A stretch of DNA of 64,000 bases, from positions 17,277,999 through 17,341,998 of the forward strand of contig NC_092565.1 of NCBI RefSeq assembly GCF_037975245.1. Reading direction: 5' to 3'. Source of the DNA: Apostichopus japonicus (Eukaryota; Echinodermata; Holothuroidea; Aspidochirotida; Stichopodidae). The notes below the pieces were generated by a model that was given only the letters and a program-made list of their open reading frames with translations, was not told where the DNA came from and made no database searches. Shown here one piece after another: positions 1-12,397 of this stretch (positions are counted from its first letter, which is position 1; every line of letters begins with the position of its first letter). A program made the position numbers and the translations under genes.

Positions 1-2255
1 CCAGTCGTTCGGTGGAAATCCATATATTTGCAGGTCAAGTTGAAGGGTTGTGACGCTTGAAATTCTTTATCACCTCATTACTTCATTAAATAACAAATAC
101 GAAGGCGTGTTTCTTGGTTCTGGAAAATGTGTTCAAGATAAGTTCTCATAGTAAAACATATAACTGACCATATTCTGCTTCCTGTTGTAACTTTTGCTGT
201 TATGGATTTCTGTGTAAGTCTTAACGAAAAACCTGTTGGATACATGAGAATCAGCTATTTTATTTTGTAATTTACAATCAAGATTTAACTTTTGACGGTA
301 TCAAGTTGCACATTAAAGCATTTTATCTTACTGTCTGTGGAAAGCAGTTCAAGGGGGGGGGGGGGGGATTCTAATAGGGAAACTTCTGCATGGTTTTATT
401 GAGGTCTTTACCAAACTCTAAAGAGGATTTTCTTCATGTGGATTATGAGAGTTTCAAGTACATATTGTTTGAAGAAGAGTGACAGTAGTATATCATTCTA
501 ACCAAGCAATACCTCCCTGCTTGAAGGATGCTCTAGAAAGCATGGATTATCTTTAGTTGCATCAGAGCTACAAAGGGAGAGTCATCATTCCAGTTAAATT
601 TCCCCATGCAGGGGGTAGGAAGTGAGGGTGGGCACACAACATCAGAGGGACATTTTCTCATTCCACAACCACCACTCGTTATGCTATAAACCGATACACA
701 CCGGCCATATCACTTAAATATATATGATGTGTTAGTATGTTATCAATACTATTTATTGAGATTGTTTATTGTTAACCTTGCTATAAAAAGATATGGGATG
801 CCATTTTAAAAATAGTATGTACAGACAGTGCCCCCCCCCCCCCCGGCTCCTGGCTCCCTGATCCCATGTATAATCATTTTTCACTCTTTGCCCAGTCTGA
901 TATAGATTCAGAATATTGTGTTTGTGCATGACTATCATCCAATTTCATGTTTTGATTTTTACTATATTAACTTTCTTTAAACAAACTTTTCTCTACAAGA
1001 ATGACATATTTAAAGTGTGAGAAACATGATGAGACAACAAATCTAGCATATTGCATCCTGCTCTGTCCTATTTGCTTTATTCTTTCCCTTGTTTGGCTTT
1101 GTTTTGTTTCCTGTATGTTTTGCAGCTCTTTTGAAGAGAATATTGTCTAATACATCTTTTCTAATTTGAACCACTTTTGTCCAATAAGAAACCTTCATAA
1201 TAAGAAACAACAAACCTTTATCACTGGAATTGCCTGGAATGCCATTTGTCTATACAAATGAAGATTTGCTTCGCGCATGGCCATCACAACGGGCTTAGGG
1301 GGCAGGGGTGGGGGAATGTCCTTCCACCCTGTTGAGAGGGAGAAAACCTTGACTCGACGATTGAGTGACAAAAATAAGGAACGGTTAAAAAGTAAACAAT
1401 AAAGTAGTAATGAAAGTCAATAAATAGGTGTCAAGCCCATACGGAGAGGGTTGGGGCAGTGTTGACATTTTCAAGGTCAGAGAAGTATCTTCCAGCTAAT
1501 TCACGGTTGTTATTAGCAAACAAAAATATTTTGGAACTCATCACAGATAGGTCACAGACTTAAGAAGACCCCTCCCCAGGACACAAATTCGATAACTTAC
1601 CATCCCAACTCCCCCCCCCCCCCCCTTATCCTTGCACTCAAAATTATGTGTATGGGCCTGAGCTTTGTATATAGCGTTGCCGATTTCATTTAGGATGTAA
1701 CTTGAAAACACTCTCGGTAACTTCCCGTCCTATAATGAGCTTTACGCACGGATGAAATTTCATATTGGCTAGGCAACTCTCGTAGACCCATGAAGTACAG
1801 TTACCATACTTGCCAAAACTTACCCACTGTGTGTCAGGGAAATACGGAAAAAATGAAGTTTGGACTCCTAAAGTTCGTAATATTTTACCTCTGCAATTAT
1901 CATATTTTGTTGTAGCTGTTGCATTACCTATCCCGTACCCGCCCTCCGTTGGGGGAGGAAGTTAGGTTTATACTATCTCTCCCTCTGTAAAGATGACTAT
2001 GAACGCAATGTAGTTGCCGAATACAAAATGCAACATATACGGAGGATAACATAGCAGCAATCACAACAAAAACATGATTAACATCTTCTACAGATGGAAG
2101 ACTTGTTTCTTTTTCTTCTTTTTTTCCCGTTCTATTTTTTGTTTTGCAGCAACGCACAACGTCTCATTTATTTCCTGTAACATTTAACTCTGACGTATGC
2201 ATCTGCTCTAATTATTGATATAATGAACTCAATTGCCTTTTGAATATCGAAATGC
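1..2255. other. Non-coding stretch with no supported gene
   Basis: No open frame longer than about 80 codons has recognisable protein character or usable splice sites. The stretch is AT-rich and contains uninterrupted homopolymers: G at 353-367, C at 831-844 and C at 1611-1625. Such runs are frequent through the whole window and are likely sites of assembly or length error. Confidence 0.6.
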
Positions 2256-2450
2256 TTAAATTTTATGCGGGACAAAATATGCTATGAAGTATTTGCGGAC
2301 ATTCTGTACCAGGACATTTCGTCCGGTGGGACTATATTTGCTGTGAGGGTGGGACACAATTTTCAGCAGATAATGTCCGACCGGACTAAATATGCTGGTA
2401 CAAAGTGTCCGCGGAGACACTTTGTACAGGGGGACACTCTGTACTGTCAC
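2256..2450. repeat. Palindromic (foldback-like) segment
   Basis: A perfect inverted repeat with 12-bp arms (2398-2409 and 2416-2427, arm GTACAAAGTGTC) surrounds a 6-base loop. The flanking DNA holds further mutually inverted words: GGACATTCTGTACC near 2291 against GGTACAAAGTGTCC near 2397, and GTCCGGTGGGACTATATTTG near 2320 against ACCGGACTAAATATGC near 2380. It could be a small foldback or MITE-like element, but no clear ends or target duplication were found. Confidence 0.5.
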
Positions 2451-2639
2451 ACAGGCATGTCTATGCTTGAGCGATTGTCAAGGATGTCAATTTTTCACGC
2501 AACTTTTTTTCGAACTCACTTGATTGATGGGCCCCGCTCCATTGCCGGGCCCAGGGCCCGGTGATCACTTAAGACGGCCCTGCTGCAGGTTAATCTTCAG
2601 CCTGAGTAGCCGTCATCAACAACTTACAAGTAATTTACA

Positions 2640-2790
2640 CTTTCCATTTCGCGCCATTGCCATACTGTTGGAATACTAGAGAGGGCTCTTGAAAACGGAA
2701 GTACTACGTCACAGGTCAACTTCTCTGTTGTCGAAACACCTTGTAGATCAGTGTTTGGAACTAACCTCAGCCATCGAGTTTAATTAAGGT
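2640..2790 (+). promoter_or_regulatory. Candidate promoter upstream of the PBDC1 exons
   Basis: The segment holds GCGCCATTGCCAT near 2651, an ETS-type CGGAAGT followed at once by ACTACGTCA, a CRE/ATF-like core (about 2696-2711), and a possible splice donor AAG/GTACATG near 2788. ETS and CRE sites clustered in this way are typical of housekeeping promoters. Linking it to PBDC1 rests only on position and strand, because no exon joining it to the exon at 7132 was found. Confidence 0.25.
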
Positions 2791-3023
2791 ACATGTGACT
2801 TCTAGAACAACGACATCCAGACTCATTTCTACGGGTTTCTTCTTACAAATTCTTATCATAATCTTTAGGAGCTTGTTTTACGTATTAAGAACATTTTTTG
2901 TAAAGTTAAGAAACTCGTCTTGGCGTGTTAGGCCCAGGTTAAGTCAGTTCGTTCAAATTAATAGTCTATTTTGCCAGTCGTGAAACTAGTACTGCTACTA
3001 CTACTAGTACAGTAGGACTAGTC

Positions 3024-3976
3024 GGTTTCAGTTGTTTTCCGCATACGTTACTTTCCGCTGATTACTTTCCGCTGAAAAAATTCTTCTGCGGAAAACACCT
3101 TTTTTTCACCTTCCTGTATACTATATTTTCCGCATATTATAGGATACCAAATTCAGGCAGGATGATTAAAATAACATGAGAAAGTATCAAAGAACGTCGA
3201 TAAAGGGTTAGACTGAGTTCATGTCAGAAAAGTTAAGCTGCTTATAATACAGAGGCAAGCTTGGGGGTGTGTAATTAGGGATTATTAAAGAAGTATGTGG
3301 TGGTCGGCCGATAAAAGGGCGGTACTAATTTAGAATCCGTACCATTCCTAACCCCTAACCCTACTTCCTAACCCTAATTCATTACCCCTAACCCTATTCC
3401 CTACCTCCTAACCCTTCTTCCTAACCCCTAACCCTATTCCCTACTTCCTAACCCTACTTCCTAACCCCTAACCCTACTCCCTACTGTACTTCCTAACCCT
3501 AATTTCTAGCCCCTAGTAAGCCTTCCCATTCATATGGTACAGATTCTTAAGTTAGGCCAAAAGGGCAAAGGGACACCCGCGTTAGGAAGGATTGACTATC
3601 TAATAAAGTATTAAAACTGCGGTCGGCGTAATGATAGTTTAAAAAAAAAGTTGTAAAAGGCGGTATCTTTGATTTTCGCTGGAAATGGCTGTATAAGTAA
3701 GGGCTGTTTTAATAGTCGAACACGCATTTTGCACCACCTTTCTTACAAGTTACATCTAAAATCATGGCCGATTTATCCTGTTACAGTTAAATCCTATCTT
3801 CTCCACCTTCCTAAATCATTCCATGTGCCTAATCAATTCAGTAAGTTATTCTGTCCCTCCAAAAAAAAACGTTACTTTCTGCTGAAAAAAACGTTGTTTT
3901 CCGCTGACAAATTTGTTTGCGGAAAACACCGTTTTGTTTCAGCGGAAAGTAACGTGTGCGGAAAACAACGGTACCC
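3024..3976. mobile_element. 953-bp TIR transposon, non-autonomous, 9-bp target duplication
   Basis: The two ends are near-identical inverted repeats. TTGTTTTCCGCAYACGTTAC begins about 7 bases in from each end, and the similarity runs on through TTTCCGCTGA. The flanks carry an identical 9-bp direct repeat, GGACTAGTC, at 3015-3023 and 3977-3985. No transposase is encoded. A 9-bp duplication with long TIRs would fit a Mutator-like element, but the superfamily is not settled. The interior includes the telomere-like array listed separately. Confidence 0.7.
3346..3515. repeat. Degenerate telomere-like (CCCTAA) tandem array
   Basis: The array consists of repeated CCTAACCCTA words separated by CTTC, TTCC or ATTC spacers, giving a loose 12-20 bp periodicity. 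It resembles the TTAGGG animal telomere repeat but is too degenerate to act as one. It lies wholly inside the 953-bp TIR element, so it probably moves with that element rather than marking an old chromosome end. Confidence 0.6.
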
Positions 3977-4393
3977 GGACTAGTCTAGGTACAGCCTACT
4001 CAGCTGAGTAATGTGTGAATCATTAGGCCTAGGCTAGGAGTCGGACTACTTCATTAGGGCTTATCAGTAGCATGGAGGTCTCATAATTGACGCACTTAAG
4101 GATTTTCATATGTGTAGCTCCTCAAAAATGTAATGATCTCAATATATTGATTGTTCTGTGCATACGTAATACACTACAATTGACTATTGAGCACAGTTTG
4201 ACCACAAAATGTCTACTGTGTCAAGTTCTTTCATACCCCGAAATTAACATTCTTCGATAAGCCAACTGTAAGTATACATCTATTGACTGTGGATGCTGTT
4301 TCCTATGCTCTGGGCCTCTAAGGCCAGACAGGTCAGGTCCCAGAGAGTAGTGGTATCATGTTAAGCCTAGTTAAATGCATTGAAATTGACTAG

Positions 4394-4732
4394 CCCCAAA
4401 CCGCGCTGCCCCTGAAAAAGTTAACTTTCCGTTGCTTGCAAGTGAAGTTTTATTCATTTCGCTACAAAATGCAGACAGTAATGGAACATGATACATTGTT
4501 ATCTTTTATCTAGACCTGAGAGTGAGATATCCATCGCTGCTATGTACACTGTGTTGTGGGTATTCACCGTAGCTGCATGAATTGACTTGTACACTAGTGT
4601 CTAATTACAGACGATAGCAAGCTGTGTGTGTGTTTTCTGGGATCGAAGGTGGTGTCTAACACTTCTGTACACCTCATTTGAAACTAGGTCAGATTACCGG
4701 CATCAGACGTTTCTTTGTGCGCGAGTCTTCAC
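4394..4732 (+). repeat. Dispersed repeat, copy 1 (inverted partner at 39818-40160)
   Basis: About 340 bp align with the reverse complement of 39818-40160. Matching landmarks are GTGAAGACTCGCGCACAAAG at one end, CCCCAAACCGCG at the other, and the shared core GATCGAAGGTGGTGTCTAAC (with small changes). Divergence is moderate. No terminal inverted repeat, coding frame or poly-A tail was recognised, so its class is unknown. Confidence 0.6.
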
Positions 4733-7131
4733 TCCCTGTAGTTTAAGGTTACAAGTTTTGTTAATTTTAGGGAGTAAGACTTCCAGATGCCAAGAACACA
4801 ACTGGGGGTGGGAGGGGAGGGTGTTAAAAGCTTAATAAGAAACGGAATTTGATCAGCACATACAAAGTTTAGGTTGCCTGCTGTATCATTTCTAGTAATT
4901 ATTTGAAGGTGCGTCATTTATGAAACCTTTGCTACACTTCTTTCGAACAGTGGCAGTAGTACCAGTATGATGGAGTGAATCATTACTTTGAATTTGAACT
5001 GTCAGCTTTTACTTACTGTACTGTCAAAAAGAAAGTATTATTGACTGATTAATTTGTATTATGTTGCTTTTTTCATTGTCAATGTGTAATAGTGCATTTT
5101 AGCCAGTGTGTCACATAGTCATGAATGTCTAAAGTTGTAAATAACAGTATGAATTACTCCAGCGGCAGCAGAGTTCTAGCCATGTGTGTATCCTGTTTTG
5201 TACAGGAATTGAAATAGTTGAGATAAGTCTAACTAAGTTTCTATTCTGACAACCAGAAACTTGTGTCCATGGTTTTGTCAGAGTGACATAGATAGTTAAC
5301 TTAGTGATGATAGGATTTCAAGGCTTTTGATTCTACATACAGTTATCTTTCTTTGAACAATGTTTGGACCAGCAGAAAAGAAAATACGGGTGGTAAAAGG
5401 ATGACTGGCAAACTTATTACAGGCATGAGCTTTTTCCGCAAATTCGCAGAATAATGGTGATTTCTTATCTACCTCGGGGACAAAAAGTATTATCATAACA
5501 CTGTAGCATAAGCAAACTGGAGCCTATACCGCAATTTTTGCAAAGTTCTAGGATTTTTTTCTACCCAGGCTCATCCCGGTTATTACGTGTATGTGTTACC
5601 ATGGTAATTGTAACTTTGTTATGTTGCTCCTATACTTACAGATTCAAGAGAGTACAAACTGTATGATGCAGAAAACTACAGTATAACAATGATGTAACTT
5701 GGTTGTTACTTTCTTTCTTCTTTCAATACTTAACAATTCAGATATTCTTTTAGTTATATTCTTCATTAAATTTAGACATAACTAATGACATTCCATTATT
5801 AAATGGCATCTGGTTCAGTTGTTGAACTTATAGGTTTTGTAATCCCATATGGTTTGGACTGTGCCATAATTGCTTTTGAAGCTCTGCCAATGGTCATCAT
5901 GGATGATCATATGAAACTGCCTAAATATTTGATCAAACCTTCCTTAAGTGTTGAACAAGTATCACACAGAATTACAAGGCATCCATGATTGATGCTATGC
6001 ACTTTCTACAGCAATTGCTACCATATTATATTTCTGATGATAATGATACAAAAAAGGATTGTACCAGGTTGTGCAATGGAGTTTGCCAGAAACAGCAAAC
6101 TGGAAGATTTTGATGGCCTATTGAGTTGTAAGATTGCAATCTGCATTGAATTCCCTGTAATGTGGTTCCACTCCTTGGCTAAGCAAAGTACGGTAATCTG
6201 CTGCGTTAGTATGTAAACTGAAATAGCAGCAAACACTGTGAAATGTTTGTCAATATTAAGAAAGTAAAGTGTTACATTAAATATATAGGTGAGGCAAGTA
6301 CAAGATGCAATGACTTGTGTATTAATTAGGAGTAGCCACATGGCCATTCACATACTGTAGATCACTTGTGGTAGGAGTGAGGGTTACTCAGCTAAATATT
6401 TTAAATTGTAATTATATATGATCAGAGACTTTTTCAGAGTGAAACAAAGTATTAAACAGCCCATTGCAAAATACAGAGCTTTATATTATAAGGTAGTAAT
6501 GGTGGTAACCCTTCTATCATTCAATATGTTCTTATCAACTAATTTGCTTAAATATGTATTTACTAACTCTGGAACTCTTTGTCTTCTATGCCTGTGTTAT
6601 TTCTCTTGATAGGCTAGTGTGGAAGGTCTGTGGGCAGTACAGACTATGCATCATTGTGAAACCTACAGTACATGAATGTGAGTGTTTCATAAATTTTATG
6701 TGTTGATGTTTGTTTACTTTAATAAAAAAACTATCGTTCACTGTAGTTTTGAAGGGTAGTGAGGACTGAGGAACATAAAATATTCCTATAAAGCACCAAA
6801 ATAAATAGTGTTACTACTGTTGATGTCTGAGCTATATGTTATGAACCAAATGTTCTACAGTCTTACTGTACTTTGACCAATTTTTGGTAGGGATGTGTAG
6901 AAGGTCATACAATATGTAATTTTCTCCAAACCTCTTTACTTTTAAATTAAAATTTGAATTTAGTACTTGTTGGAGCTCCAAGGATAACTGTTTTTTTTTT
7001 TATGTAGGGAATGGGGGGGGGGGGTGGTGAGATGATGAGGCTACCCATTAAGGTAAGATTTGCTGTAAGCTACTTGCTATCTGCTGTGCATTCAGAAACC
7101 TGTTGATGTTCCATACTCAATTCTCTTGCAG
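4733..7131. other. Non-coding stretch before PBDC1 exon; no gene supported
   Basis: Short open frames occur but none shows protein-like composition or splice signals. I searched for an upstream PBDC1 exon encoding the conserved AWAMKAM-type segment expected just before the exon at 7132 and did not find it. A T10 run and a G11 run lie near 6990-7023. Confidence 0.5.
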
Positions 7132-9033
7132 CTCATATCTTCTGTTGATTCAAGAATCTTGAAACTCAGCGACTGGGATGACCTCATCCTGGAAGATTTC
7201 CGCAAAGACTTCCCAAATTTTGAAATAAGTCTTGTCAAAGAAGACCACTTGAAGAAACCATCTGCTAAAGTGGTAAGGAAGTTGAAAGACTGTACAGTAG
7301 CAGTTTTTGTGATGCACAGCTGATATCCTCATCAATTCTCTCCCTTCTCCAAATCCCTCTCTTTCATCACTGAGTTTGATATGTTGGTGAGCTTTCTTTA
7401 TTGGTACTATATTTCAACTGTTTTTGTCATATATATTTCAACTTCATTCATGGACAGTCATGGATGTGGAATATAAAACATACAAATGTTGTCCTACTTG
7501 TGTAGCATACTGTTGTGGAAGTCTGTCTTTGAAATTGTATTTAAATAATGATTTCAAAGGCCACAGTTTTGTGATGTTCATCTGTGGTTACCTATTATAA
7601 AGGAGCTGCAACAAGAAACTTTTCTCCTATCTAAGTAAAGTATATCAATACGAGAGCCAGTATTTTGATACTGAGGGAGGGGATGGAGAGGAGGGCAGGG
7701 AATGCCATGCTAGGATAAAATCCTAGACCCTCTTTGCTGTTATGTTTATATATGGATGTAGGTTTTTACTGTTCCAGTATAAACTTCATTTTCTGGATTT
7801 GTCAGGGACAGAGGTTGTTGGTTTAGAAAGAAAAAAAAAACATCTGGAAAATCCATGTTCCTGTACAACTGTATAGTGTAAAACTTTGACTTTATAGTAT
7901 TATAACAGAGAGCATTTTACCATGATCTGCACCCTCCCCTTACTCAACAAGTTCACCTATACAATCTCTTAGTTGGTAGCACAGACAGGAAGTCCTCCTA
8001 CATCACACTTCCCAGAAAGATTACTAACAGTTTCTGTTTACAAGCCATAAAGATAATAATATACTTCCCCATCTTCTAAGTCTCGATGGATCACTTACAC
8101 TTTGACTTCCACAGCATAAAACTCTCTACAACAAAAACCCTACACCTGTCTGTGTATATATTATATCTCTACACAGATCTCTACCAAGAAAGTAACCTTC
8201 AATGTGATGTCATTGATTATGTCACAGTGCCAATTTCTCAGTAGCCCTGCCTCTGTTTCTTGGTAGAGTGTGTGTCAACAAGAGGACAGAGTAACTTCCA
8301 GTCCCATCCTCTGTCACCAACAAGTTTCAAGTTAACTCAAAATCCAGTATAAATTACATGAAAGTAAATATTTATAAATAGGATATGACAAACATTTAAG
8401 AGTTATAATGCTTAAAATAGCATGCAATATATGTACAAATAATAAATCAAAAGTTAATAAATTAATTAAAGGAGGTTTTGTGTAACAACACCCTGAATAA
8501 ATAAAGCAGCCCTATAAATGAAAGAATTTTCAAAACGTACAGTTCGAAATTTTGGCGTGATTGTCCTATTTCTCAAATTATAATTAGTCTGTTTAGTATA
8601 TAAGATCAAACTTTCACCAATTGTATTCAGTAGTATATATCTAGCCATATGAAGCTCTAATATACCCGTTTAAATCAACTGTTTGTTCATGTCCTTTTTT
8701 CATGTTCAAGCACCGGTGTGACAGAATCTCTGCAATGTATGTTATTGTGTGAAATACAGTACTACATGTTTCAAACAGACTTCTTTTTATTGTATGTGTC
8801 GTTTTGGTACTGTAACTGTACAAGAGTACTGTAACTTCAACCTTACCAACGTAGTGCTACTATTATTATTATTATTATTATTATGATTAATTATTACATG
8901 TTATCTCTTATTCTTTTTCAGAAATGGCGGACAGTTTGCAATCGTTATAAAGAAGAAATAAAGGACTTCAATCAAGGACTACTCATCAGGTTAGACTGCA
9001 AGAAAGATTACTCAGAAGAGAATACTATTTTAG
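7132..9033 (+). CDS. PBDC1: PBDC1 homologue, two internal exons (partial)
   Basis: Exon a (7132-7272) has the acceptor CTCTTGCAG and the donor GTG/GTAAGG. It encodes 47 residues beginning LISSVDSRILKLSDWDDL. Exon b (8922-9033) has the acceptor TTTTTCAG and the donor TTAG/GTGAGC. It encodes KWRTVCNRYKEEIKDF followed by LLIRLDCKKDYSEENTIL and ends in phase 1. Joined in phase 0, they match the central part of the polysaccharide-biosynthesis-domain protein PBDC1 (CXorf26 family), whose human member reads LISSVD, then KWRPFC, then LLRLDC and EENTI at the same places. The family is conserved in eukaryotes but poorly understood functionally. The expected upstream exon and the following conserved exon (PRIQFFAIEIARN-like) were not found. 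The only downstream candidate is a short tail at 10096-10123. The gene is either extended outside the window or damaged. Confidence 0.8.
8466..8648 (-). repeat. Possible LINE reverse-transcriptase tail remnant
   Basis: The minus-strand frame contains TNYNLRNR, KFRTVRFENSFIYRAALF and nearby text resembling the C-terminal part of non-LTR retrotransposon ORF2, where LRN, then SF-Y-A-LWN motifs occur. It is short and the diagnostic LWN-LP is lost. It lies in the PBDC1 intron, next to an (ATT)n tract near 8861-8884. Confidence 0.35.
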
Positions 9034-11380
9034 GTGAGCCTTGACCCTGGTTGTGCAATACAACAGAAGATATATTAATCTTGTCTGTATCGCATTGATA
9101 AAAATGAAAGAAAATTTCAATTTACATCTTTCCTCTCTTACCCATCTCCTATCAAATTCACTCCAATCTACCCCAGCCGATAAACTGGCAACATTCTGTC
9201 ACTGTTCCCTCCTCCCCATGACCCTTGCCATCTTTCTTACCTATGTTACCTATGTTCAGATTATCTAAACATGATTTTCTAGCAAGGTTTTCCATCTGCT
9301 TGAAAGAATTTTGTTTAACAACCCACATCCATCTCATATGTAAAAGTAATGAAAATGTATTCAGAGAAAGTGAAGAAAAGGAAAAAAAAATTAATCAATA
9401 ATTTCAGGTCAAAAATTGGGCAATGCATTTGAAGCTTTTATATTAAAGGATAAGGAATCTTCCCAGTTTGCCTGTATAATGAACTTCTTTTTAAATTGAT
9501 TAAATGTGAGGTTACACCGTTTATGGGGAATGAGAGCCTTGATAGATCTGGTTCCATTAAGAACAATGTAACAAGCACCTATAATGTGTCTATGTAATGG
9601 GGGCACTGGTAGGCTGGAGTCTTTCTACAATAATTTTCAGAGAACAACCTGTGGTAATCATTCCCCCGTAAATGGTCATTAGAAAATATTCCCGTAACCC
9701 AGGGTCTTCTATTCAACACTTGTATTGAATACTTTGAGTCTTGACATACATATATAGAGGTCATGACCCCTTGTCAGTAGTAAGTGTACACCAGTTTTTC
9801 TGCTTTGCTTTAAGCAAAAACATTACGATTCCAAACTTCAAAAGCTGAAGGCATTGTTTTTTCTAAATAAGAAGACGTTGATAAATTTGATACTTAGTAT
9901 TTCGTTTATGTCCGTAGCTTTTAGTCTGGAGATATAGTATGTGTAAAAGGCCATCTTGTCAAATTTCAATTTTACCAAAATGTCAACTGAACAGAAGAGA
10001 AATAGAAACACAAGAAGATAGAGAATGTTCTGTTATCTTTGTTATTTTCGTTTACCGTGCATTTGTTACAAATTTATAATTGTTTTACATACAGGTCTGC
10101 TGATGGCAAAGCACACCAAATGAACACTGACACATCCTGACATTTGAACCACACCTCTTTGCACCCCTCACCCACTACCATCATTAACCTTCCATCCCAT
10201 ACAAGTAAATGTTTTCCATTAAACAAATGTAAACCAAGATTCAAATCAGACAGAAAGTGTTTACACAGTTGAATGTATGCATAATATTAACCTTCCAGTG
10301 ATAACAGTGGATTAGTTGACCATCAAAGAGGTGATAGGTTACTATAGGTTAAATGAGTCAATCCCTTCCTTCCCCCCCCCCAACAACTGGATGTTCTTCG
10401 CTGCTGATAAGAGTGATGGATAATATATGCTCAAATCTTCAAACATCACAGTATTCACTTCTGGTGTGTAACAGTGTTCAGAAATAGTTCTCCATAATTT
10501 CACTCTAAACTTTCTGAAAAACTTTACATAAATTGCTTTCTTCCTATCACACTGAAGCAAGCTGGTCTTCTGTAAATACACAATGCTTTCATTTAATGGC
10601 CTATGGAGATGGTAGTGTCTTGGTATAACATAGCGTATAGTAATAGAAGTATGGGAAACTACTGATGCAGATTTGATTCACAGAAAGCCAGTTTTTCTTG
10701 GTTAGTTAGATTATTAGTCTGCTCTGTAAAAACGGAGAGATGAATGAAATGACCACACAAAAATTCATGCCTAACCTAAGGAAGGGGTGCCATTAATAGA
10801 CTGCAGGTTGGATAAATATGGGATCAGAACTACACAGTGTAAAGTAACAGAAAAAAAAAATTGAAAACGGAAATATGCATAATGAAATAGCCACAAAGAG
10901 GACAAAATGAATTCTTAAACAATCAAGGATATAAAATCTTTTTTGTTTTATCTTAGAACATATATCTTAAACTGAACCACAGTTATTCAACCATTTCCTT
11001 TAATCTTGCTACTTCAAACTGAGCATAAAATAAATCAAAGTAGATCGTCAAAAATTACTGGATCTTCACCAAAGGCGACTTGAAAATATCCTGCGAGGAA
11101 CAAAATTTGGATCCTCTATTAAACTTGCTATTTAATCAATAACACAGACTTTTTGCAGAAGTAGCTTTTTTAATATTGCTATCTCTTTTTGAATGTAAAA
11201 TAACTAGTTTTCTCTTTCTAGACACATTATAAGTGGACAATTAATATAAATATAGACATAATATTTCAGAATTATAACCAAATTATCATTTGATTGATTC
11301 AGCAGAATTGATCTCTGATATGACAAGACAAAAAACGGAAAGTTAACAACAAATCTTTTTACAACAGGGATGTAATTTTC
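9034..11380. other. Non-coding stretch downstream of PBDC1 exon b
   Basis: No gene is supported. A possible short terminal exon for the + strand gene begins at 10096 after the acceptor TTTTACATACAG. It would add LLMAKHTK and a stop, and it does not match PBDC1. Minus-strand frames at 9409-9764 and 10342-10581 look weakly protein-like but carry no motif I can name. Confidence 0.4.
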
Positions 11381-11407
11381 AAGAGATGGGTAACAATCAC
11401 TTACGTT

Positions 11408-11560
11408 GACAGTTTGGGAATACCGAGTTCCTGCCACTGCAATATCGCTTTTAAAGGATGACTGCAGATCCGATTTAATTTTGATATGTTCTGGAACATT
11501 TATTGTACAAGCCACTGCCATCAGTTCAGGAAGTATCTCTTTAACTTTTTTAATATTTTG
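11408..11560 (-). other. Exon-like minus-strand frame of unknown product
   Basis: The frame reads IPQNIKKVKEILPELMAV, then NVPEHIKIKSDLQSSF, then AVAGTRYSQTVN, and ends at the good donor consensus AAC/GTAAGTG near 11406. Its composition looks coding, but the upstream acceptor is weak (TGTTTAAAG) and no family is recognised. It lies 3' of the CARD-Death gene on the same strand, so it could belong to an alternative 3' exon, to a neighbouring gene, or to an old repeat. Confidence 0.25.
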
Positions 11561-12397
11561 AGGAATGACCCTTTAAACAGGTGAGGTTCATCAATTGAAC
11601 AAGACGCAACCCCAACCATCTAGAAATAACTGTCACGTACAACTTCCTTTCCCCAAAATAGCTAAGAAATTCTTATTCCATTTGGGTTGATATCACATAG
11701 TTAAGTGTTTCTTCACATATAAGGCTCCTCTTCACATATAAGGCTGGAGACTTGATCAAGTCTTTATGACATCATTGACAGCACTTGCTTAAATGGGGGG
11801 TTTTTTGTCTTTGTTTATTACAATGGTTATTTTCTGTAGTGGAGATGAGTATTGCAATTGCTGAATCTGAAATACCTAAAAAAACTACAAATTTTCCCAG
11901 AACAATGGTGTTGAATGTCCACCAAAGGCATTCTGTTGCTAATATGAAGTTGAAAAAAAAACATATTTTGGTTTCAGTTATTAGGATTTATAAAACCATG
12001 GCTTAACATTTATATTTGTCATCAGTTTAACCATAAAGGAGCCTTCCAGGTATTTATCAAAATTTAAAGGTAAATATCTCGAACACCAGAATAGCTAGAG
12101 AAACATTACAAGCCCAATTTTTTTCTTTTTTTTTAATTGACAGAAGTATTGCCTTCTATATACATTGTAAGTGTGCATGTAAGCACAAGCCTATTGATTG
12201 TATCAAACTCTGTGAGTTCACTGTATTGGTTGTAGAAAGAGATGTATTAAATAATCAAAATACGATGTTGGCGAAATGAAAGAGTTTTCTTTGGTCACCA
12301 ATCAGGGTATATTAAATCCCCCTTCAAAAGTTCTAATGCCATGCCATACTCGGTAATGGTGCATTCAATATCTTACAAAAGATATATTCTCATCTTT

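Noticed and set aside
3346..3515. True interstitial telomere or chromosome-fusion scar
   Set aside because: The repeat is degenerate and lies within a bounded transposon with exact target duplications.
10342..10581. Minus-strand frame with LWRTISEHCYTPEVNT
   Set aside because: Weakly protein-like but without a recognisable motif, splice sites or a homologue I can name.
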